A DNA stretch of 5,550 bases from Nocardioidaceae bacterium. Its GTDB lineage: Bacteria > Actinomycetota > Actinomycetes > Propionibacteriales > Nocardioidaceae. Location: NCBI GenBank assembly GCA_013698435.1, contig JACCVA010000019.1, positions 1 through 5,550 on the forward strand, in the 5' to 3' direction. How positions within the stretch are numbered: position 1 is the stretch's first letter; every line of letters begins with the position of its first letter. The notes under the pieces were generated by a model. The model did no database searches. It was not told the DNA's origin and saw only the letters and a list, made by a program, of their open reading frames with translations. The position numbers were made by a program, and so were the translations under genes. Shown here in pieces: positions 1 through 4,725 of this stretch.

Positions 1-830
1 TGTCGAAGCTTCCCGGCCGTGCCGTGAGTGCCAAGATCGTGTTCCGCGACAACCGTCCCACGATCCGTCCCAGCCGGACCGGCGTGACCGTCAGCCCGCA
101 GGCGTGGGTCGCCGGCGTGCAACGCGCATTCGTGAAGACGGGAGACCGGCGGACCGCCAGGGTGAAGCCGACCGTCGACAAGCCCAAGTTCTCGACCGGG
201 CAGGTGGAGAGGTTGGGCATCCGGAGCCTGATCGCTGCCAAGACCGTCAACTACACGGAGGGGGACACCGTAGGAGACCCGACCATCGTCGCCCGTCAGC
301 TGAACGGCGTCTTGCTGCTGCCCGGTGACACGTTGAGGTTCGGTCGGCGGGTCGACTGGAGAGGCCAGCCCCGCGCTGCCTCGCTGCTGGCCTCGGCGAC
401 GTACGACGTGGCCTTCCGTAGCGGGATGACGGTGGTGAAGCGGACGTCGAGCCCCTTCTACTCGCCGCAGTTCACAGCCGGCCTCGACGCCGTCGTGAGC
501 CAGCGCAGTGAGACGCTGGTACTGCGCAACGACGGGCCTTACGGCGCCTACCTTCGCGCGTACGTCGACTTGCTGCGCAACCGCACCGGCACCTTGCACG
601 TCGAGCTGTGGAGCACACCGTATGTCACCGTCACGCTGTCGTCGTCCGACAGGTACAACGTCATCAACCCCCTGGCGCTCGTGGACGAGTCGGCAGGCTG
701 CACTCCTCGCGCCGGGTCGCCCGGGTTCGAGATCGACGTCACACGGACGCTGAAGCGTGCCTCCGGGCCGGGCCGCACCGAGCGCACGCACACCCGCTAC
801 TCGCCGCTCGCCGCCATCGTCTGCGGCTGA
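1..830 (+). CDS. VanW-like cell-wall protein with degenerate core (5' partial)
   Basis: The reading frame is open to the left edge (first whole codon at 3), so the GTG at 24 is probably internal and the N-terminus is missing. Residue numbers count from that GTG. Residues 3-36 (KIVFRDNRPTIRPSRTG and following) look like the end of a PG_binding_4 repeat. Residues 62-205 follow the VanW pattern: a run like NGVLLLPGDTLRFG, a short helix ending SATYDVAF, then GLDAVV and LVLRND. The C-terminal tail (C226 to C267, with DVTR and TRYSP) matches the extension of actinobacterial VanW proteins and may form a disulfide. VanW proteins are envelope-associated and of unclear biochemistry. The usual GGG-x-CQ segment is absent: the core passes directly from RVDWRGQ to AASLLASATY and contains no cysteine. 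The gene converges on the small minus-strand gene 22 bp downstream. The family call is fairly sure. Activity is unknown. Confidence 0.8.
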   Translation, partial: SKLPGRAVSAKIVFRDNRPTIRPSRTGVTVSPQAWVAGVQRAFVKTGDRRTARVKPTVDKPKFSTGQVERLGIRSLIAAKTVNYTEGDTVGDPTIVARQLNGVLLLPGDTLRFGRRVDWRGQPRAASLLASATYDVAFRSGMTVVKRTSSPFYSPQFTAGLDAVVSQRSETLVLRNDGPYGAYLRAYVDLLRNRTGTLHVELWSTPYVTVTLSSSDRYNVINPLALVDESAGCTPRAGSPGFEIDVTRTLKRASGPGRTERTHTRYSPLAAIVCG

Positions 831-847
831 CGAGCCGTAATCAAACC

Positions 848-873
848 CGCCCTCAGGACCGGGGCTGAGGGCG
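848..873. terminator. 9-bp perfect hairpin between convergent genes
   Basis: CGCCCTCAG (848-856) and CTGAGGGCG (865-873) are exact inverted copies around an 8-nt loop. The hairpin begins 17 bp after the VanW-like stop and includes the last codons and the TGA (855-853) of the minus-strand gene. On the minus strand it is followed by GGGTTTGATTA, a short T-containing tail. On the plus strand GC-rich sequence follows with no T-run. It probably works as a shared terminator, better for the minus-strand gene. Actinobacterial terminators often lack a T-tract. Confidence 0.6.
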
Positions 874-1131
874 CGGCGGCACCGGCTTGCCTGCCACGAT
901 GTCCGAGCGGCAGATGTCGACCCGAGAACCGTCGTCGCGCTGCACGCAGATGGCGTCGTCGTCCCACGAAACCAACGTGCCGAGGACGTCGGTCATGGCC
1001 GGGCCGCCGCTCGGCCCCACTTCGCCGCGGATCACCCGGCGTACGACGACGCGCTCACCGACGTGGTCACGGCGTAGGAGCACAGGCTCTCCCGTCAGGT
1101 GGACCTGGTTTCGGTATGGGTGCCCGACCAT
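853..1131 (-). CDS. Small free-standing SH3-like domain protein, related to the N-terminal domain of some actinobacterial GNAT acetyltransferases
   Basis: With the start chosen here the product is 92 residues, soluble, with no signal peptide or membrane segment. The core runs VGERVVVRRVIRGEVGPSGG, then TDVLGTLVSWDDD, a strand pair around QRDDGSRVDI, and IVAGKPVPPRP. From memory this resembles the short beta-barrel preceding the acetyltransferase domain in some actinobacterial GNAT proteins. Here the protein stops right after the PVPPRP linker, so no GNAT domain is present. Start choice is uncertain. ATG 1131 has AAGGA (1146-1142) 10 nt upstream. ATG 1149 (98 aa) has no visible ribosome site. 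GTG 1083 (76 aa) has GGGAG (1093-1089) 5 nt upstream and begins just before the conserved core. Codons between 1149 and 1131 have AT-rich third positions, which argues against the longest form. It is divergent from fdxA. Function is unknown; binding to a partner or ligand is a guess. Confidence 0.65.
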   Translation of the reverse strand: MVGHPYRNQVHLTGEPVLLRRDHVGERVVVRRVIRGEVGPSGGPAMTDVLGTLVSWDDDAICVQRDDGSRVDICRSDIVAGKPVPPRPQPRS

Positions 1132-1144
1132 AGATACTAGATCC
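1129..1144. promoter_or_regulatory. AT-rich element in the divergent gap before fdxA, candidate promoter(s)
   Basis: This is a local AT-rich spot in a GC-rich window, made of two near-identical 7-mers, TAGATAC (1131-1137) and TAGATCC (1138-1144). On the minus strand 1139-1134 reads TAGTAT, an exact match to the actinobacterial -10 pattern TANNNT; the expected start of transcription is near 1127. On the plus strand GATACT (1133-1138) is a 4/6 match to TATAAT and would give fdxA a leader of about 60 nt. No convincing -35 is visible on either strand. The promoter role is inferred. Confidence 0.35.
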
Positions 1145-1205
1145 TTCATGGTGGCCGGGTCGGTTTCGGCGTGGCAGCAGCACCCCTGATCGAGGAGGAC
1201 CGAAG

Positions 1206-1532
1206 GTGACGTACGTCATCGCGCAGCCGTGCGTGGATCTCAAGGACCGCGCGTGTGTCGACGAATGCCCCGTGGACTGCATCTATGAAGGCAAGCGCAT
1301 GCTCTACATCCACCCCGACGAGTGCGTCGACTGCGGTGCCTGCGAGCCGGTCTGCCCGGTGGAGGCGATCTTCTACGAAGACGACACTCCCGAGCAGTGG
1401 AAGGACTACTACGCCGCGAACGTCGACTTCTTCGACGACCTGGGGTCGCCGGGCGGTGCCGCCAAGCTCGGTGTCATCGACAAGGACCACCCCCTCATCG
1501 CCGCGCTGCCCCCACAGGAGCAAGAGGGCTAG
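1206..1532 (+). CDS. fdxA: 7Fe ferredoxin ([3Fe-4S][4Fe-4S])
   Basis: This is a 108-residue soluble electron carrier. The cysteines follow the Azotobacter FdI scheme: C9, C17 and C50 fit the 3Fe-4S cluster, and C21, C40, C43 and C46 the 4Fe-4S cluster. C25 fits the extra free cysteine. Visible motifs are CVDECPVDC and CVDCGACEPVCP. The acidic C-terminal third (EDDTPEQWKDYY) is typical of the actinobacterial FdxA/FdxC group, and the length fits. Start GTG 1206 is fixed by a strong AGGAGG (1193-1198) 7 nt upstream and by the MTYVI N-terminus usual for the family. The stop lies 5 nt before the dapC start, so the two are probably co-transcribed. The redox partner is not evident here; cytochrome P450s and ferredoxin reductases are family possibilities. 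DapC itself needs no electrons, so the pairing does not reveal the role. Confidence 0.95.
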   Translation: MTYVIAQPCVDLKDRACVDECPVDCIYEGKRMLYIHPDECVDCGACEPVCPVEAIFYEDDTPEQWKDYYAANVDFFDDLGSPGGAAKLGVIDKDHPLIAALPPQEQEG

Positions 1533-1537
1533 CAGAA

Positions 1538-2692
1538 GTGACCCTCCCAGCGATGCCTGCGCCGCCTGCCCCGAGCGGGGCGGCGGCGCAGTCCGTTGCT
1601 GCCGGTCGCGCGCCGAGGCTTCCCGACTTCCCGTGGGACCGGCTGCTGTCCTTCAAGGAACAGGCGGCGCGTCACCGTGACGGCCTCGTCGACCTCTCGA
1701 TAGGGACCCCGGTCGACCCGACGCCGGCTCGCGTGCAGGAGGCACTTCGGGCGGCGTCCGACGCACCCGGCTATCCGACGGTCTGGGGTACTCCGGCGCT
1801 GCGGGCGGCCATCATCGGGTACCTCAGGCGGCGCTGCGGCTCGGTCGACCTGACCGAGGACTGCATCCTTCCGACCATCGGCTCGAAGGAGCTGGTGGCG
1901 TCGCTGCCGGCCCAGCTCGGTGTGCGCGCCGGCCAGACGGTCCTGGTCCCGGCGGTCGCGTACCCGACGTACGCCGTCGGTGCTCTCCTCGCCGGTGCGG
2001 CATACGTCGCCAGCGACGCCACCTCGTCCGTGGGTCCGGCGGACGTCCCGCTCGTCTGGATCAACTCACCGGCCAACCCCACCGGCCGGGTACTTCCCGT
2101 CGAGCACCTCAGGAAGGTGGTGGACTGGGCGCGCGAACGCGGTGCCGTGGTCGCGTCCGACGAGTGCTACTTCGAGTGTGGGTGGGACGCCACACCGGTA
2201 TCGGTGCTCGATCCCGAGATCAACGGCGGCTCGCTCGACTCGATCCTGGCGGTGCACTCACTGTCGAAGCGTTCCAACCTCGCCGGTTACCGTGCCGCGT
2301 TCGTGGCAGGTGACCCCGTACTCGTGTCAGCGCTGCATGAGGTACGCCGACACAGCGGGCTGATGGTGCCGGCGCCCGTGCAGGCAGCGATGACCACAGC
2401 ACTCGAGGATGACGACCACATCGAGGTGCAGCGGCAGCGCTACCAGGAGCGCAGGCGACTGCTGCGCGAGGCGCTCACGCACGTCGGCTTCCGCATCGAC
2501 CACTCGGAGGCGTCGCTCTATCTGTGGGTGACGCGCGGGGAGCCCTGCACGGACACGGTCGGCTGGCTCGCCGAGCGGGGCATCCTCGTCGCGCCCGGCG
2601 ACTTCTACGGTCCCGCCGGTGCGCACCACGTGCGGGTCGCACTCACCGCGACCGACGAGCGGGTCCATTCCGCGGTCGCCCGTCTGCACTGA
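1538..2692 (+). CDS. dapC: N-succinyldiaminopimelate aminotransferase, actinobacterial DapC type
   Basis: A 384-residue fold-type I PLP aminotransferase. Proposed reaction: glutamate-dependent transamination of N-succinyl-2-amino-6-oxopimelate to N-succinyl-LL-diaminopimelate, in the cytoplasm. Landmarks by analogy with aspartate aminotransferase: N180 in SPANPTG, D208 and Y211 in ASDECYFE, PLP lysine K244 in HSLSKRSNLAGYR, phosphate-binding R252, and substrate-carboxylate R366 in HHVRVAL. GTG 1538 is chosen because GAGGG (1524-1528) lies 9 nt upstream inside the end of fdxA. ATG 1553 is possible but has no ribosome site. The frame is open further upstream but there overlaps fdxA, so that part is not coding. 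Mycobacterium tuberculosis has two candidates: Rv0858c, shown to have the activity, and Rv1178, next to a ferredoxin gene. This gene has the Rv1178 setting. The nearby dapD and dapE support the call, but specificity is inferred. Confidence 0.88.
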   Translation: MTLPAMPAPPAPSGAAAQSVAAGRAPRLPDFPWDRLLSFKEQAARHRDGLVDLSIGTPVDPTPARVQEALRAASDAPGYPTVWGTPALRAAIIGYLRRRCGSVDLTEDCILPTIGSKELVASLPAQLGVRAGQTVLVPAVAYPTYAVGALLAGAAYVASDATSSVGPADVPLVWINSPANPTGRVLPVEHLRKVVDWARERGAVVASDECYFECGWDATPVSVLDPEINGGSLDSILAVHSLSKRSNLAGYRAAFVAGDPVLVSALHEVRRHSGLMVPAPVQAAMTTALEDDDHIEVQRQRYQERRRLLREALTHVGFRIDHSEASLYLWVTRGEPCTDTVGWLAERGILVAPGDFYGPAGAHHVRVALTATDERVHSAVARLH

Positions 2693-2706
2693 CCGACAGG
2701 TCGAGA

Positions 2707-3681
2707 TCAGAAGACGTCGACGTGTACGTGGTCACGATGCTCGAGGATCTGTCGGGTCTCGCCGGACGTGTCGGCGCTGAGCCCCGGAGGGTCGAAGTCG
2801 TGCCAGCCCTCGTGCGACCGGGAGCCGGCCGACCAGATCCGGTCGTCGAAGATGACGTGCGCGATGTCGAGCCGCTCCGCGTTCGCGACCAGGAAGTGCG
2901 CCAGCACCCACCCGCGTCGGGTGTTCTGTTCGCTGGTCGGGCGGAAGAAGGCGTCGATCGCCCGGCCTTCGTAGTGGGCGGACCCGGGCATGTGGCCGGA
3001 ACTGACCCCCTCGGGATCGAAGCCACCGAGCGGCAGGTCGCCGAACGACGCCGTGACTTCCGCGCGCACCTTTTCGGCGCGCCCGGTGAGCCCATCGGCA
3101 CCGATCTCCTGGTCTACGACGTCAGGGGTCGTCGTCTGGCAGCTGAAGGCAGCGTCGCTGTAGCCCGACATGGCGCTCGCGATCGTGCGGCCGTCCTGCT
3201 CGTGGTCGGCGTACGCGTCGGGGAAAGCCGACCGCTGGACCTCCTGTGCCGCCTCGGTGATGGGCATCTCCCGGTATCCGTCGACCTTGACGAGGGCGTC
3301 GTAGAACGCGTTGGTGGCGAAGTACGGGTCCATGATCTGTCGCGACTTGCCCCACCCCTGGCTGGGGCGCTGCTGGAAGAGTCCGAGGGAGTCGCGGTCG
3401 CCGCCAGCCAGGTTGACGAGCTTCGACTCCTGGTACGCCGTCGCGATGGCGATGGAGATCGCCCGCGCAGGAAGCGCACGCCGCTCGGCCACGGCGGCGA
3501 TGATCGAGGCGTTCTCGGCCTGCTCTGTGGACAACGCGACCGTGTAGTCGTCGACGGTGGCAGTGCACTGCTCGGGGTCGGGCAGCGGACCGGCGCCGGT
3601 CCTGACGGCATACCACGCTGCACCGCCGGCCAAGGCCACCACCACCAGCACCGCGATGACCAGGAGCCACCGCTTAGTCAT
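2707..3681 (-). CDS. Membrane-anchored two-domain cell-wall hydrolase candidate (lysozyme-like plus M15/LAS-like)
   Basis: A 324-residue protein. MTKR is followed by one hydrophobic segment (about 5-24), an uncleaved anchor or signal peptide that would place the rest outside. Residues 39-181, bounded by two cysteines that may pair, form a lysozyme-like domain: ATAYQESK with candidate catalytic E85, then DSLGLFQQRPSQGWG (98-111) and TNAFYDALVKVDGY. Residues 195-324 resemble a zinc LAS/M15-type peptidase fold: SAHYEGRAID (234-243) fits SxHxxGxAxD with H236 and D243 as ligands, and the end EHRDHVHVDVF offers H318 or H320. Both domains suggest peptidoglycan cleavage, glycan strand and peptide respectively, but no activity is proven by sequence. 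The ATG overlaps the dapD stop by 8 nt and has no ribosome site of its own, implying translational coupling. The frame is open upstream of 3681, but that part lies in dapD antiparallel to nothing and in the wrong frame, so I exclude it. It ends 14 bp from the dapC stop. Confidence 0.85.
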   Translation of the reverse strand: MTKRWLLVIAVLVVVALAGGAAWYAVRTGAGPLPDPEQCTATVDDYTVALSTEQAENASIIAAVAERRALPARAISIAIATAYQESKLVNLAGGDRDSLGLFQQRPSQGWGKSRQIMDPYFATNAFYDALVKVDGYREMPITEAAQEVQRSAFPDAYADHEQDGRTIASAMSGYSDAAFSCQTTTPDVVDQEIGADGLTGRAEKVRAEVTASFGDLPLGGFDPEGVSSGHMPGSAHYEGRAIDAFFRPTSEQNTRRGWVLAHFLVANAERLDIAHVIFDDRIWSAGSRSHEGWHDFDPPGLSADTSGETRQILEHRDHVHVDVF

Positions 3682-4609
3682 GTGCGTGCAGCGCGGTGTT
3701 GAGCTCGATCCCTGGGCCGCTGCGCGGCGTAGCCTCGACCCGGCCGGTGACGCTGTTGAGCCAGAACTGCACACCTGACTGGCCGGACAGCTCCAGCGCC
3801 TTGACGACAGCGCCGTCGGGCAGGGTGACCTTCGTGCCGGCAGTGACGTAACAACCGGCCGCCACCACGCAGTCGTCACCGAGGGAGATGCCGATCCCGG
3901 CGTTCGCGCCCAGCAGGCAGCGCTCGCCGATCGAGATGACCTCCGTGCCGCCACCCGACAATGTGCCCATGATCGAGCTGCCGCCGCCGATGTCTGACCC
4001 GTCGCCGACGACGACCCCGGCCGTGATGCGTCCCTCGACCATCGACGCGCCCAGGGTTCCGGCGTTGTAGTTGACGAAACCCTCGTGCATCACGGTGGTG
4101 CCAGGAGCGAGGTAGGCGCCGAGCCGTACGCGGTTGGCATCGGCGATGCGGACGCCGCTCGGGATGACGTAGTCCGTCAGCCGGGGGAACTTGTCGACGC
4201 CGTAGACGCCGATCTCGACCTGCTGCTCTCGGGCGCGGAGCCGGACCGACTCGAAACCCGCGACCGCACAGGGGCCGAGGGTGGTCCAGATGACGTTGGT
4301 GAGCAGACCGAAGACGCCGTCGAGGTTCTGCCCGTGCGGCCGGACCAGGCGGGTGCTGAGGAGGTGCAGCCGCAGCCACACGTCGACAGTGTCGGCCGGC
4401 GGGTCTGCGAGGTCGTCGATGACCGCGTGCACGACGCGCCGCTCGACCTCACGGATGTGGTCGCGGCCCTCCAGGGCACAAAGCTCGGGTGGCGCGTGGT
4501 AGTCCGCGGGTGCGCTGCCGAGGGCGGGCTGAGGGAACCAGACGTCGAGCACCGCACCGGACGGGTCAACGGTGGCCAGGCCGAAGCCCCAGGCGGAAGT
4601 GGCGGTCAC
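3674..4609 (-). CDS. dapD: 2,3,4,5-tetrahydropyridine-2,6-dicarboxylate N-succinyltransferase
   Basis: A 311-residue cytoplasmic enzyme that transfers succinyl from succinyl-CoA to tetrahydrodipicolinate, the entry step of the succinylase branch. The N-terminal domain (1-150, with WGFGLATV and VWFPQPALG) is followed by a left-handed beta-helix of hexapeptide repeats (about 151-265), including FVNYNAGTLGASMVEGRI, SDIGGGSSIMGTLSGGG and CLLGANAGIGISLGDDCVV. E192 in MVEGRI corresponds to the proposed catalytic E199 of the M. tuberculosis enzyme. The length matches that actinobacterial form (about 317 aa), which differs from the shorter E. coli DapD. Family enzymes are trimers. Start GTG 4609 fits the family N-terminus. 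No Shine-Dalgarno is present, and a -10-like hexamer lies 6 nt upstream, so the mRNA may be leaderless. Its TAA stop is inside ATGACTAA, shared with the start of the downstream hydrolase gene. It is divergent from dapE. Confidence 0.95.
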   Translation of the reverse strand: MTATSAWGFGLATVDPSGAVLDVWFPQPALGSAPADYHAPPELCALEGRDHIREVERRVVHAVIDDLADPPADTVDVWLRLHLLSTRLVRPHGQNLDGVFGLLTNVIWTTLGPCAVAGFESVRLRAREQQVEIGVYGVDKFPRLTDYVIPSGVRIADANRVRLGAYLAPGTTVMHEGFVNYNAGTLGASMVEGRITAGVVVGDGSDIGGGSSIMGTLSGGGTEVISIGERCLLGANAGIGISLGDDCVVAAGCYVTAGTKVTLPDGAVVKALELSGQSGVQFWLNSVTGRVEATPRSGPGIELNTALHAHD

Positions 4610-4615
4610 GGGTCA

Positions 4616-4643
4616 AAACTACCGACCGCGGGGCAGCGGTCCA
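4616..4643 (-). promoter_or_regulatory. Candidate leaderless promoter of dapD
   Basis: On the minus strand TAGTTT (4621-4616) matches the actinobacterial -10 pattern TANNNT. Exactly 6 nt (TGACCC) separate it from the GTG, so transcription would begin at the start codon. TGGACC (4643-4638) is a 4/6 match to TTGACA with a 16-nt spacer. The absence of any ribosome site before dapD supports a leaderless message. Position and spacing are seen; use is inferred. Confidence 0.55.
4624..4641. repeat. 6-bp inverted repeat within the dapD promoter
   Basis: GACCGC (4624-4629) and GCGGTC (4636-4641) are exact inverted copies around GGGGCA. The dyad covers the spacer and part of the -35 of the proposed dapD promoter, where a repressor would bind. 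A second dyad, TCGGC-AGTC-GCCGA, lies at 4654-4667. Short dyads are common by chance in DNA this GC-rich, so an operator role is only a possibility. Confidence 0.3.
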
Positions 4644-4712
4644 TCGACCGGCATCGGCAGTCGCCGACGCAAGGGGGCCACCACCCGGCCGAGGTGAGCC
4701 GAGCCCCTTCGA

Positions 4713-4718
4713 GACAAT
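4713..4718 (+). promoter_or_regulatory. Candidate leaderless -10 of dapE
   Basis: GACAAT (4713-4718) matches 4 of 6 bases of TATAAT and lies 7 nt before ATG 4726, the spacing expected when transcription begins at the start codon. No Shine-Dalgarno precedes either in-frame ATG (4717 or 4726), and no clear -35 is visible. The hexamer is inside a small dyad, AGACA-ATGG-TGTCT (4712-4725). Confidence 0.4.
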
Positions 4719-4725
4719 GGTGTCT

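Noticed and set aside
1150..1205. Riboswitch or attenuator before fdxA-dapC
   Set aside because: The gap is short, with no strong hairpin and no lysine-riboswitch-like pattern. Apart from the AGGAGG ribosome site nothing is supported.
1322..1537. N-terminal extension of dapC into fdxA
   Set aside because: The frame is open but out of register with a well-supported fdxA. The product there is Arg-rich and unlike aminotransferases, and GTG 1538 has a suitable ribosome site.
2689..2712. Possible terminator between dapC and the hydrolase gene
   Set aside because: Only a 4-bp GACC-gaca-GGTC stem is visible in the 14-bp gap, with no T-run. That is too weak to call.
2524..3702. Plus-strand open frame of 392 codons across the dapC end and the hydrolase gene
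   Set aside because: It overlaps dapC out of frame and then lies opposite the hydrolase. It has no recognisable motif or ribosome site. High GC makes stops rare in this frame.
3682..3954. N-terminal extension of the hydrolase into dapD
   Set aside because: It would overlap dapD out of frame on the same strand and would bury the MTKR-plus-hydrophobic anchor that forms a natural N-terminus.
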